A DNA stretch of 23,253 bases, taken from DATLYH01 sp035575035 (lineage in GTDB: Bacteria > Planctomycetota > Planctomycetia > Gemmatales > Gemmataceae). Shown piece by piece: positions 14,828 to 22,261 of this stretch. The notes beneath the pieces are model-generated. The model was not told the origin of the DNA. It was given only the letters and a program-made list of their open reading frames with translations, and made no database searches. Position 1 is the stretch's first letter, and every line of letters starts with the position of its first letter. A program made the translations under genes and the position numbers. Location: positions 1 through 23,253 of the forward strand of contig DATLYH010000190.1 of assembly GCA_035575035.1 (NCBI GenBank). The letters run 5' to 3'.

Positions 14828-17614
14828 ATGTCCGCTAGCCGTTCTGCAGCCGTGGGCCGTGGCCGACAACTCCTGGCCGGACTCCGCCGGTGGTGGCAGG
14901 GAGCCCGCAAGCCGACCCGTCGGCCGCGTAGCCTGCCCGGCGTGGAACAACTCGAACCCCGTGAAGTCCTCGCCGCCATCTCCGGCACCGTGTTCGTGGG
15001 ACTCAACGTTGCCGATCCGTCCAACACCAATCCGAACCCCGGTCCCCCCGTCGCGGGGGCCCTGGTCTCACTCGACAACGGCGCCCAGGTCCAGGTGACA
15101 GGGACCGATGGCTCGTACTCCTTCGACAACGTCCCGGCCGGCAGCCACACCGTCTCCGTCCTGCCGCCGGACGGTTTCCTCGGTTTCAGCAGCGAGAGTC
15201 TGGACTACACCCTGGTCCTTACCGAGAACCAGACCTTCCCGAAGCTGAACTTCGCCCTCACACTGCGGAACCAGGCACTGGTGCAGAACCTCTATGAGTT
15301 GGTGCTGCACCGCCCAGCCGACATCAACGGCTTCAACGCCCTGGTCGGGCAACTCGACAACGGTGGCTCGGTCGGGGCTGCCTTCCGGTCGCTGTATGCC
15401 TCGTCGGAGTTCCGGTCCAAGGTGGCCCCGCTCGCTCGGATGCTCCAGGCCTTCTTCCCCACCGAACCAGTGGACGTGGGCCTGCTCCGCAACGGCGTCC
15501 AACTCCAAAACCTGGGCGTCTCGCAGGACGCCACGGTGCTCGACATCCTGTACTCGCCCAAGTTCGTCAGCCAGTTCGGCGACACCAGCCAGCTCTCCAA
15601 CAGCGCCTTTGTCACGTTCGTCTACCAGCGCCTGCTAGGCCGCAACCCCGGCGCCCGGCAGCTCAACTCATGGGTCAGCCAGCTCGACAGCGGCACGATC
15701 AACCGGGGCGACGTGGTGCTCGGCATCCTCGACACGCGGGCCTTCCGCCGGACCCAGCGAAACGCTATCCGGGGCGTGGCGGTCAGCCTCGCCTACCTGG
15801 GCATCCTCGGCCGGGAAGCCGAGCCGGCTGAGTTCCGGCAAGGCATCCGGCAGTTGAGGGCCGGGCTGTCGGTGGTGAGACTGGCCAATCGGCTGGCCCG
15901 CTCCGCCGAGTTTCGCAACCTGCCGGGCTTCACCGACACATTCCTCTGGGACGTGAAGGCCCATGACCTCGGCTTCGCTGTCAACGAGTTGAGCCGCCTG
16001 CAAAGGTACAACCCGATGACGCAGGCATTCGACACGGCGGTGGAGCTGCACGGTATTACCAGCTCATCCATGAAGCCGAGCAACGTCTACTTCATCGCGC
16101 ATGGTTGGGCCCTGGGCTTCGAGGAGGACGTTCTCTTGCACTCGACGCCGGGCAACCCGCTGAAGGTCTGGCAGACGCTGCAGTTCCCCGGCGGCTTCCC
16201 CACTTCAGGGCCCGACCCGGCCTGGCTGTACTCGGGAGTGGACCGGATTTCCGTGGAGGGGTTGGCCCAGGCCATCGTCGATGCCGACCCGAACGCGGTG
16301 GTGATCGCCTACAGCTGGATCGACCAGTCGGCCACGCCGGCCTCGGGCAACCTTGGCCTGGACAATCCGATCCCGATCCTCTACGCCGGGCAGTCCGAGG
16401 CGTACACGACGGTCAACGGCCTGCGGCTGGCGCGGGCCATTCAGGCTGCCCTGTCGCCCACCTTCTTCACCAACCAGGGGCTGATCCACCTCCTGGGCCA
16501 CAGCCACGGCTCCAAGGTGGCCACGGTCGCTGCCCTGGCCCTGCAGCAGGCGGGCGTGCCGGTCACTCAGCTGACGACCTTCGAATCCCCGGAGGCCGGA
16601 CCAGCCCTCACATCATCGCTGACGCTCCACCTGGCCGGCCTGGTCGGGGCGCAGAATTTCAACTGGTATTTCATGCAGCAGATGCAGGTCACCAAGACCC
16701 CGGTCGTCGGCCGAACCCCGCAGCCCGGGACGTTCATCGACAACTACTACTCGTGGTTCGGCTTCGGCCAGGCGTACGGCGGCTACCCCGGCCTGCAGAA
16801 CGTGGTGGATGTCGAGCTGCACCCGGAGCAACTCTACTCGTTCTCCGCGCTGAACGACTCAGACTTCGACACCACGCTGCTCGACACGCTCCTTGGCTCG
16901 CACGAGTATCCGCCCCCCTGGTACGCCCAGGCGAGTATCCAGCAGGCCAACCCGCCCAACGGGCTGGGCTGGTCCCCCTTGCTCAACGACCAGGCGGCGG
17001 CCGGGCTGAACGGCCTGTACCGGCAGACCTGGACGCAGCCGGTCTTCTCGCAGCAGTTCACCCTGACGCCCCGGGGGTCTTCCCCCAACTACGGTCCCAG
17101 CTTCACCCCCCTGAGTTACGCCCAGCAGTACACCATCGGCCAGGTGACCGACAACGGCAGCGCCATCACGCTGAGCGTGGACGCCGGCAGCCCGACGGCG
17201 GTCGAGGTGATCACGTTCAACCCGCTGGCGGCGACCACGTGGATACCCGGCAATGGCCTCGACTTCCGCTTCCAGTTCAGCGGCGTCGATCCGGGCGAGC
17301 AGGTGGAGTTGGTGATCTGGGTCCGGGGCCTGGTCGGGGTCAACGCCCCGATCGCCAGCATCAACGAGGGGACGCTCGGCTATCTGAGCATTCCCCTGTT
17401 CGCCATGAGCGGCACGGAGGCGGGCTCGACGGCTCGGCAGGCGACGATCAGCCTGGGCGGCTTCCTCAGCGGGCAGCATGCCCCGATCCTGGGGCCGTTC
17501 AGCGCCTCGCAGGTGCCGATCCTCGGCTTCTCGCTGATCGGCTCGGCTGGCGCGAGCGCCACGGTCACGGTGACCAACCTCAACCAGTTCTCCGACGGCA
17601 CCTCTAACTCGTAG
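14828..17614 (+). CDS. Large secreted protein: SdrD-B-like domain, DUF4214-like repeats and lipase-like domain
   Basis: The ATG at 14828 lies 4 nt after GAGGAGG and gives 928 aa. The N-terminus is Arg-rich and ends in QLEPREVLAA (about 41-50), the planctomycete surface-protein motif. Residues 50-145 resemble an SdrD/Cna-B beta-sandwich (ISGTVFVG, GTDGSYSFDNVPAGSHTVSV). Three DUF4214-like helical units follow at about 150-200, 260-305 and 318-365 (VQNLYELVLHR, FVTFVYQRLLGR, VSLAYLGILGRE). Residues about 400-700 form an alpha/beta-hydrolase: HG at 425-426, nucleophile Ser559 in LLGHSHGSK, probable Asp638 in FIDNYYS and His692 in GSHEYPP. The last 200 residues are beta-rich. The fold predicts an extracellular esterase or lipase tethered to the envelope; the substrate is unknown. 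No PEP-CTERM-type tail is visible. Confidence 0.88.
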   Translation: MSASRSAAVGRGRQLLAGLRRWWQGARKPTRRPRSLPGVEQLEPREVLAAISGTVFVGLNVADPSNTNPNPGPPVAGALVSLDNGAQVQVTGTDGSYSFDNVPAGSHTVSVLPPDGFLGFSSESLDYTLVLTENQTFPKLNFALTLRNQALVQNLYELVLHRPADINGFNALVGQLDNGGSVGAAFRSLYASSEFRSKVAPLARMLQAFFPTEPVDVGLLRNGVQLQNLGVSQDATVLDILYSPKFVSQFGDTSQLSNSAFVTFVYQRLLGRNPGARQLNSWVSQLDSGTINRGDVVLGILDTRAFRRTQRNAIRGVAVSLAYLGILGREAEPAEFRQGIRQLRAGLSVVRLANRLARSAEFRNLPGFTDTFLWDVKAHDLGFAVNELSRLQRYNPMTQAFDTAVELHGITSSSMKPSNVYFIAHGWALGFEEDVLLHSTPGNPLKVWQTLQFPGGFPTSGPDPAWLYSGVDRISVEGLAQAIVDADPNAVVIAYSWIDQSATPASGNLGLDNPIPILYAGQSEAYTTVNGLRLARAIQAALSPTFFTNQGLIHLLGHSHGSKVATVAALALQQAGVPVTQLTTFESPEAGPALTSSLTLHLAGLVGAQNFNWYFMQQMQVTKTPVVGRTPQPGTFIDNYYSWFGFGQAYGGYPGLQNVVDVELHPEQLYSFSALNDSDFDTTLLDTLLGSHEYPPPWYAQASIQQANPPNGLGWSPLLNDQAAAGLNGLYRQTWTQPVFSQQFTLTPRGSSPNYGPSFTPLSYAQQYTIGQVTDNGSAITLSVDAGSPTAVEVITFNPLAATTWIPGNGLDFRFQFSGVDPGEQVELVIWVRGLVGVNAPIASINEGTLGYLSIPLFAMSGTEAGSTARQATISLGGFLSGQHAPILGPFSASQVPILGFSLIGSAGASATVTVTNLNQFSDGTSNS

Positions 17615-17668
17615 GCCGCTCGGACATGGGACGGCTGGTGGGCATCATTGCTCTGTCGAACGGGTCGG

Positions 17669-17722
17669 TAGCCGAAGTCGCCCGACTTCGGGTCGCCCTC
17701 CGGATGCGGGCGACTTTGGCTA
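17669..17722. terminator. Long stem-loop between convergent genes, possible bidirectional terminator or dispersed repeat
   Basis: TAGCCGAAGTCGCCCG at 17669-17684 pairs with CGGGCGACTTTGGCTA at 17707-17722 (16 bp, one G-T wobble). The left arm can also fold on its own as GAAGTC-GCCC-GACTTC. It lies 54 nt after the lipase-like gene and 19 nt before the VWA-gene stop. Its makeup suggests a member of a dispersed palindromic family. Confidence 0.55.
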
Positions 17723-17741
17723 TGGGAAGTATTGCCGGCGC

Positions 17742-19442
17742 TCAGGAGATGATCTGCTTGCGTCGTCGGATGTAGTCCCAGACGACGTAGCGATCCAACT
17801 CGCTGCCGGCGGGGAAGAAGACCCGGCCGCGCGTCGCCTCCGCCATCCGGTAGGCGAAGCGCACGTCCTCCTCGCTCTGGTTCCAGTTGGACAGCAGGAA
17901 GATGTTGATTGTGATCCCCTCCTGGGCGCAAAGCTGGGCCTCGCGCAAGGTGGCCCGCTCGGTCCGTGAGTCGGGCGGGTAACGCAGGTGCAGGAACTGG
18001 CCCTCGAAGTGGGCCGTCGGCAGCCCGTCGGTGATCAGGATCACCTGCCGGTTCGGCGTGTCCTGCACCGACAGGAAGGTCCGCGCCAATTGCAAGCCGT
18101 GCTGGATGTTGGTGAAGTGCGGCGGCAGCAGCAGCTCGCTGATCTTCGGGTCGCTCATGTCGAACTGCCACCGCACCACCGGGTCATAGACCGTGACCGG
18201 CTTGGGCATCAGGGCCGGGATCTCTGAGACGTGCCGCGGCTTGGCGAAGGTGTACAGCTCGATGAACTGCAAGAAGTCGCCGGGGTACTCGGTGCGGATC
18301 AGGCCGTCCAGAGCAAGCCCCATCCGCTTGACGTTGACGTACTGGGCCCCGTAGCGCATGGAGCCGGACATGTCGAGCAGTACCGCGGTGGCGCATTTGG
18401 GATTGTTCCGCGTCCGGTGGATCTCGATGTCATCGGGGCGGAGCCGGACCGGCAGCCCGGGACCGCTGCGGAGCAGGGCGTTGATCATCGAGCCGGGGAT
18501 GTCCATGTGCGTGACCGAGTCGCCGAACTCGTAGGGCTTGGTCTGCTGCATCTCGACCGCCCCCTCGCCGACGACCGGCCCCTGGTGCCGCCCCGTGCGC
18601 GACGCTTGCAACTCGCTGAAGATGATCTCCAGCAGCCGTGCCTGGAACAATCGGTAGGCCTTCGGCGTCAGCTGGTAGCCGCTCGGGGTATGCTCCAGCC
18701 CCTGGCGCTCGGCCATCTCGCGGAGGTAATCCTCGATCTGCTGCTGCAAGGCGCTGAGCCGTTCCAGGTCGCCCGGCTCGGCGAACTGGGCCAGCTCTTC
18801 CAGGTCGATGATGCCGATCTGGGCGGTGCGTAGGGCCTCTTCCAGCTGCTTGAGCAGCTTGTCGATCAGCTCCAACTCTTTCTTGATCTCCAGGGCCTGG
18901 GGGATGGTCATCGGCGTCCGGCCGGTGAACTCGTACTTGGCGGCCAGCTCATCGACCTGGTACTTGTCGCCGAGCCGCTCGACCAGTTGCAGCAGTTGGC
19001 GGGCGAATTTGCTCTGCTGGTCGCCGGCACGATACCAGAGCTGTTCCAGGTCGTGGAGCTGCTCCTCGCGGACCGCCTGCCGGAAGCGCTCCGTCAGCCG
19101 GTGCGGCGGCTGCATCTGGTCGGCCAGGTCATGGAACTGGTCGTGGGCGTCCTTGCGGACGCGGTCGGTCTCGTAAGTTGCGAGGATCTTGCGTTTGCGC
19201 TCGCGGAGCATCTCTAGAAGGGCCTCGATGCTCGGGCCGAGGCCGGCGATCTGCGACGGGTCGATGCGGACGGCGCGGGCCAGTTCCTCCTCAGTGAGTT
19301 GGCGGCGATTGCCGTAGAAGAGCAGGTGTTCAAAGGCCGGCGACACCAGGTCCGGCGGCGGGGCCGTCGGGCTGGGGAAATGGATCGGGTCGAACTTCTG
19401 GTAGGTGTGGATAATGCCGCCGAGGCGGTCGCGGGTGCTCAT
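17742..19442 (-). CDS. VWA-domain protein
   Basis: The ATG at 19442 gives 566 aa beginning MSTRDRLGGII; the choice is supported by the identical duplicated start at 20186. Residues about 80-290 are mostly helical and charged. The C-terminal von Willebrand factor A domain begins near 350 with the MIDAS motif DMSGS at 357-361, and continues with QVILITDGLPTAHF, which carries the later MIDAS Asp. VWA proteins of this type usually work with MoxR-type AAA ATPases in protein or metal-cofactor maturation; no such ATPase is in the window. No signal peptide is present. Just upstream is an inserted MntA-HepT cassette that probably replaced the native leader: AGGAG now lies 12 nt before the ATG, whereas the native site has GAGG 10 nt before the duplicated ATG. 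The downstream end is marked by a stem-loop. Confidence 0.9.
   Translation of the reverse strand: MSTRDRLGGIIHTYQKFDPIHFPSPTAPPPDLVSPAFEHLLFYGNRRQLTEEELARAVRIDPSQIAGLGPSIEALLEMLRERKRKILATYETDRVRKDAHDQFHDLADQMQPPHRLTERFRQAVREEQLHDLEQLWYRAGDQQSKFARQLLQLVERLGDKYQVDELAAKYEFTGRTPMTIPQALEIKKELELIDKLLKQLEEALRTAQIGIIDLEELAQFAEPGDLERLSALQQQIEDYLREMAERQGLEHTPSGYQLTPKAYRLFQARLLEIIFSELQASRTGRHQGPVVGEGAVEMQQTKPYEFGDSVTHMDIPGSMINALLRSGPGLPVRLRPDDIEIHRTRNNPKCATAVLLDMSGSMRYGAQYVNVKRMGLALDGLIRTEYPGDFLQFIELYTFAKPRHVSEIPALMPKPVTVYDPVVRWQFDMSDPKISELLLPPHFTNIQHGLQLARTFLSVQDTPNRQVILITDGLPTAHFEGQFLHLRYPPDSRTERATLREAQLCAQEGITINIFLLSNWNQSEEDVRFAYRMAEATRGRVFFPAGSELDRYVVWDYIRRRKQIIS
19408..19442. repeat. 35-bp direct repeat, copy A (functional VWA gene start)
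   Basis: Identical over all 35 bases to 20152-20186 and in the same orientation. It encodes, on the minus strand, codons 1-11 of the VWA protein plus two bases. It forms the left boundary of the toxin-antitoxin cassette. Confidence 0.95.
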
Positions 19443-19475
19443 GGGTGCTCTTTTCTCCTGCCTGGCAGTCAATTA

Positions 19476-19826
19476 TTAGGGCGCGGATTCCGATGCCAAG
19501 ATCGCTTGCAATGCAGCAATCAGCGGCGGCAGGTCATCAGTGAGGATCTTCCAGAGGATATCAAGATCCACATTATCGTAACCGTGGATGAGACGATTAC
19601 GCAAAGCTACGATCTGAGCCCAGGGGATCTGGGGATGGGCGGCAACCACCTCCGCAGGCATTCGGGCCGCAGCCTCGCCAATGACTTCGAGCAGCCGCGT
19701 CAGAGCAAGCGTCCGCATCCGATCGGTATCCAGGTCCTCCCGCCGTTTGCCCTGAATGAAGCCGACGGCTTCCTGGGCGTGATCCAGCATGTGGCGCAGA
19801 AGGACCTCCTTACTCTTTTTGCTCAT
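19476..19826 (-). CDS. hepT: HepT-like HEPN-domain toxin (DUF86 family)
   Basis: The ATG at 19826 gives 116 aa, normal for the family. The helical HEPN fold carries the RX4HXY motif as R76-NRLI-H81-G-Y83, the catalytic RNase motif of HepT toxins. Upstream signatures are HMLDHAQEAVGFI and TRLLEVIGEAA. Family members cleave RNA; in the characterised HepT/MntA pair the antitoxin adds AMP units to the motif Tyr and blocks the toxin. The motif is intact, so the toxin is probably active. The start overlaps the mntA end by 17 nt, so the pair is translationally coupled with antitoxin made first. The stop lies 33 nt before the VWA start, and readthrough into that gene is likely. Confidence 0.93.
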   Translation of the reverse strand: MSKKSKEVLLRHMLDHAQEAVGFIQGKRREDLDTDRMRTLALTRLLEVIGEAAARMPAEVVAAHPQIPWAQIVALRNRLIHGYDNVDLDILWKILTDDLPPLIAALQAILASESAP

Positions 19827-20109
19827 AGGCGATCTCTGCTTCGGCCAGCACCTGATCCCGGAAGTATCGGCTCAGGGATTGGGGAGTGTTCAAATCAACC
19901 TTCCGCCCCAGCAACTCCGAGAGCTGGGCCTGGATGTCAAAAAATGTCAGCCCGGGGGTATGACCTGGCTCAAATTCCACCAGGACGTCCAGATCGCTAT
20001 CCGGCCGAAAATCGTCCCGCAGTGCGGAACCGAAGAAAGCCAGGCGGCGGATATGATGCCGCCGGCAGAAGTGAGCAAGCTGAGTGCGATTGACGGCGAT
20101 GCGGGTCAT
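19810..20109 (-). CDS. mntA: MntA-like minimal nucleotidyltransferase antitoxin
   Basis: The ATG at 20109 is preceded by GGGAGG at 9 nt and gives 99 aa; a longer frame running through the duplicated VWA start is rejected. The nucleotidyltransferase motif GSX10DXD is exact: Gly27, Ser28, then Asp39 and Asp41 (FFGSALRDDF, RPDSDLDVLVEF). LLGRKVDLNT near 67-75 is also typical. The family transfers AMP from ATP; with HepT it inactivates the toxin by adding AMP to its active-site Tyr. All key residues are present. It lies directly upstream of and overlaps hepT. Its ribosome-binding site touches the stop codon of a short VWA-derived reading frame, which could feed ribosomes into mntA. Confidence 0.93.
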   Translation of the reverse strand: MTRIAVNRTQLAHFCRRHHIRRLAFFGSALRDDFRPDSDLDVLVEFEPGHTPGLTFFDIQAQLSELLGRKVDLNTPQSLSRYFRDQVLAEAEIAYEQKE

Positions 20110-20123
20110 GGATTCGTTCCTCC

Positions 20124-20186
20124 CTACCGCTCCTGGCCGCCGTTCTCTACCTGGATAATGCCGCCGAGGCGGTCGCGGGTGCTCAT
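20124..20186 (-). pseudogene. Truncated VWA gene start (20-codon stub)
   Basis: The first 11 codons are identical in DNA to the intact VWA gene (MSTRDRLGGII). The frame then runs into the cassette as QVENGGQER and stops at a TAG at 20124-20126. GAGG lies 10 nt before its ATG. The stop codon is next to the GGGAGG of mntA, 14 nt before the mntA start. It is most simply the original 5' end of the VWA gene, cut off by the insertion. Confidence 0.75.
20152..20186. repeat. 35-bp direct repeat, copy B (upstream, native location)
   Basis: Identical to 19408-19442. It sits 33 nt downstream of the M20D peptidase stop, in the place expected for the native VWA start. Confidence 0.95.
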
Positions 20187-20219
20187 CGGTCGGAAACCTC
20201 ACTGCGGCGACGGCTGATC

Positions 20220-21578
20220 TCATTTGCCCATCAGGTTCAGCACCGCCAGGCTCATTGTCAGCACGCCAGTCTTGATGGTCGGCTCCGGGACCGGGTAGTA
20301 CTGGTCGGAGTGCAGCGACGGCAACGGTCGGCCGCTGCGCTCGGCATCGGCAACCCGCTCTGGGTCCGCCGTCCCCAGCCAGTACATGAAGACCGGAATG
20401 CCCTCGCGGCCGTAGCGGCTGAAGTCCTCGCCCCCCATCGCCGGCGGCCGCTCATGTACCTTATCGGCGCCCAGCACCTCCCGAAACACCGCCACCGTCT
20501 TCCGTGTCAGGGTCGGGTCGTTCACCAGGGCGGGGGTGAACTCTCCCGGATCAACCGTTACCACCGGCTCCGGGGCACGGGCGCTCTGGGCAACCCCCTT
20601 GGCAATGCGCTCGATCGCCTCCAGCACTTGCTTGCGGACCGCGTCCTTGGTGGTCCGCACCGTCAGTTGCAGCCGCACCTCGGACGGAATGATGTTGTGC
20701 TTGGTGCCGCCGTGGATCGAGCCGACCGTCACCACCGCCGGGTCGGTCGGGTTGACCTCGCGGCTGACGATGGTTTGCAGGTCAAGCACGATCCGCGCCG
20801 CCAGGACGATCGGATCGACGGTGGTATGCGGCCAGGCGCCGTGGCCCCCCTTGCCGCGGACGAGGATGTCCACCGAATCGACATTGGCCAGGGCGGGCCC
20901 TTCAGTGAAGGCAACATGGCCGGCCGGTTTCTCGGAGTTGCAGTGCAGGGCCAGGCAGTAGTCCGGCCGCGGGAAGCGCCGGAACAGGCCGTCCGCGAGC
21001 ATTAGCCGGGCACCGGTGCCGATCTCCTCGGCCGGCTGGCCGATGAATACCAGCGTCCCCTTCCAGCGATCCCGGAGCCGGGCCAGCACCCGGGCCGTAC
21101 CCACGAAACAGGTCATGTGAACGTCGTGGCCGCAGGCGTGCATCACGCCGACCTCGTTGCCATGCCGGTCCTTGGCCCGCACCTTACTAGCGTAGGGTAG
21201 CCCGGTCTGCTCGACCAAAGGCAGGGCATCCATATCGGTCCGCACCAGCACGGTCGGACCCGGGCCGTTCTTGAGTACACCAACGACACCGGTGCCGCCA
21301 ACGCCGGTGGTCACCTCGAAGCCGGCCTCCTTCAATTCCTTCGCCAGCCGCGCCGCTGTCTCTTTTTCCTGCAACGACAGCTCAGGGTGGGCGTGCAGAT
21401 GTTTGTAGAGGGCCAGCAGGCTGTCCAGCTCATCGGCCACGAGTTTGCTGACCTCGGCAGCGCGCTGCCGAATGGGCCCGCCCGGCTCATCGGCCGTCGC
21501 CCGCCCCCCGCCGAGCAGACCCAGCGCCAGCACAAGCCATACCCGCACTGCCTTGCCGCGTTCACTCCACCGGTTCAT
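20220..21578 (-). CDS. Secreted M20D-family amidohydrolase/peptidase
   Basis: The ATG at 21578 with GGGAG 8 nt upstream gives 452 aa with a signal peptide (VRVWLVLALGLLGGGRATA at about 11-29). Family motifs are HAHPELS at 62-68, DMDALP at 115-120, MHACGHDVHM at 146-155 (metal ligands Cys149 and His151), PAEE at 182-185 with catalytic Glu184 and ligand Glu185, His212, and GGEDF in the C-terminal part followed by LHSDQYY. The dimerisation domain starts about 235 (VDILVRGKGGHGAWPH). M20D enzymes hydrolyse N-acyl amino acids such as hippurate or indole-acetyl conjugates using two metal ions. The export signal suggests envelope location. The stop is 33 nt upstream of the duplicated VWA start, which suggests an ancestral peptidase-VWA operon now interrupted. 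Confidence 0.93.
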   Translation of the reverse strand: MNRWSERGKAVRVWLVLALGLLGGGRATADEPGGPIRQRAAEVSKLVADELDSLLALYKHLHAHPELSLQEKETAARLAKELKEAGFEVTTGVGGTGVVGVLKNGPGPTVLVRTDMDALPLVEQTGLPYASKVRAKDRHGNEVGVMHACGHDVHMTCFVGTARVLARLRDRWKGTLVFIGQPAEEIGTGARLMLADGLFRRFPRPDYCLALHCNSEKPAGHVAFTEGPALANVDSVDILVRGKGGHGAWPHTTVDPIVLAARIVLDLQTIVSREVNPTDPAVVTVGSIHGGTKHNIIPSEVRLQLTVRTTKDAVRKQVLEAIERIAKGVAQSARAPEPVVTVDPGEFTPALVNDPTLTRKTVAVFREVLGADKVHERPPAMGGEDFSRYGREGIPVFMYWLGTADPERVADAERSGRPLPSLHSDQYYPVPEPTIKTGVLTMSLAVLNLMGK

Positions 21579-21602
21579 GAATACGCTCCCGCCCCAGGAC
21601 CA

Positions 21603-21649
21603 GACACGGAGACACGGAGAAAAGCGTTTCTCCTTGTCACCCTGTCTCC
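21603..21649. repeat. GACACGGA tandem with nested hairpins
   Basis: GACACGGA is repeated at 21603-21610 and 21611-21618. GGAGAAA-AGCG-TTTCTCC at 21616-21633 forms an inner 7-bp stem, and GGAGACA at 21608-21614 pairs with TGTCTCC at 21643-21649 as an outer stem. It lies 25 nt upstream of the M20D start, so it may be in that leader. CACGGAGACACGGAG-type sequences are common intergenic repeats in several phyla. Confidence 0.5.
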
Positions 21650-21850
21650 ATCTCGACCGCCCCGGGAGTTGTCTGCCGCGTCCCTGCGCCTTCCAACGGC
21701 GCTCATCCTCATAAGGAGTACGATACGCTCGCCGGGCCGGATTGTCACGACTGAGGAACGGTTTTCCCACCGCGGGACGCGCGCAACCTCCTGCTGCCCT
21801 GTCGGCCGCAGCCGCGGGACCCGGGGCGCTGCACAGCTAAGCGGACCGAT

Positions 21851-22261
21851 TCAGCCGCCCCGCTTGCCTTTGCTCTTTTTGCTTCCGCTGGTGCCTTGAT
21901 TACTCGAAGAGGAATTCGAGGAAGAGCCTGAAGAGGGCCCCGAAGTGGCTGGGGGTGTAGACCCCTGGCCCGTGCCCGCACTCGGGGACGAACCCTTGGG
22001 AGAACTCGGAGATGATTTCGGGCTGCTCTGGGTGGCCTTGCTGATCGAGTCGTAGGTCGGATTCATGAGGCTACCCAGGTATTGCGCCCCCGCGATGACT
22101 GCCACGGCGATCATCGACAGCACGGCGGCGTACTCGATGGCCGTGGCCGCCCGGCGGACTTTCCGGCGCAGCGGCTCCGTCGGGACAGCGCACGGCAGCT
22201 GGCCGGGCACAGGCGCACCTTCCGCCCCATCGAGCGGTGCGGCGGGGAGAATGGACCTCAT
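21851..22261 (-). CDS. Flp/Fap-type pilin-like protein with Ser-rich tail
   Basis: The ATG at 22261 overlaps the TGA of the upstream HAMP gene by one base (TGATG), giving 136 aa. Residues 32-75 match the Flp pilin core: basic LRRKVRRA, then ATAIEYAAVLSMIAVAVIAG with the conserved Glu43-Tyr44, then QYLGSLMNPTYDSISKA. Prepilin peptidase would be expected to cut near Ala38/Ala39. The N-terminal 30 residues are an unusually long leader. Residues 78-136 are a Ser/Pro/Gly/Lys-rich tail ending KKSKGKRGG, absent from typical 50-60-residue Flp pilins. No tad/cpa assembly genes are in the window, so the protein may be an orphan or served from elsewhere. Confidence 0.75.
   Translation of the reverse strand: MRSILPAAPLDGAEGAPVPGQLPCAVPTEPLRRKVRRAATAIEYAAVLSMIAVAVIAGAQYLGSLMNPTYDSISKATQSSPKSSPSSPKGSSPSAGTGQGSTPPATSGPSSGSSSNSSSSNQGTSGSKKSKGKRGG

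Larger units (their letters stand above)
19443..20151 (-). mobile_element. Putative inserted MntA-HepT toxin-antitoxin cassette bounded by 35-bp direct repeats
   Basis: This 709-bp segment lies exactly between the two 35-bp repeats and contains only mntA, hepT and short flanks. Without it and one repeat copy, the M20D peptidase stop would lie 33 nt upstream of the VWA start codon, normal operon spacing. No transposase, integrase or terminal inverted repeat is seen. The inner left flank holds GAGCACCC directly before ATGAGCACCC, a microhomology that may mark the join. Mobility is inferred from the duplication. Confidence 0.55.

Noticed and set aside
16105..17607. 500-aa plus-strand frame within the lipase-like gene
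   Set aside because: Arg/Gly/Pro-rich out-of-frame shadow; the parent frame has domains and a proper start.
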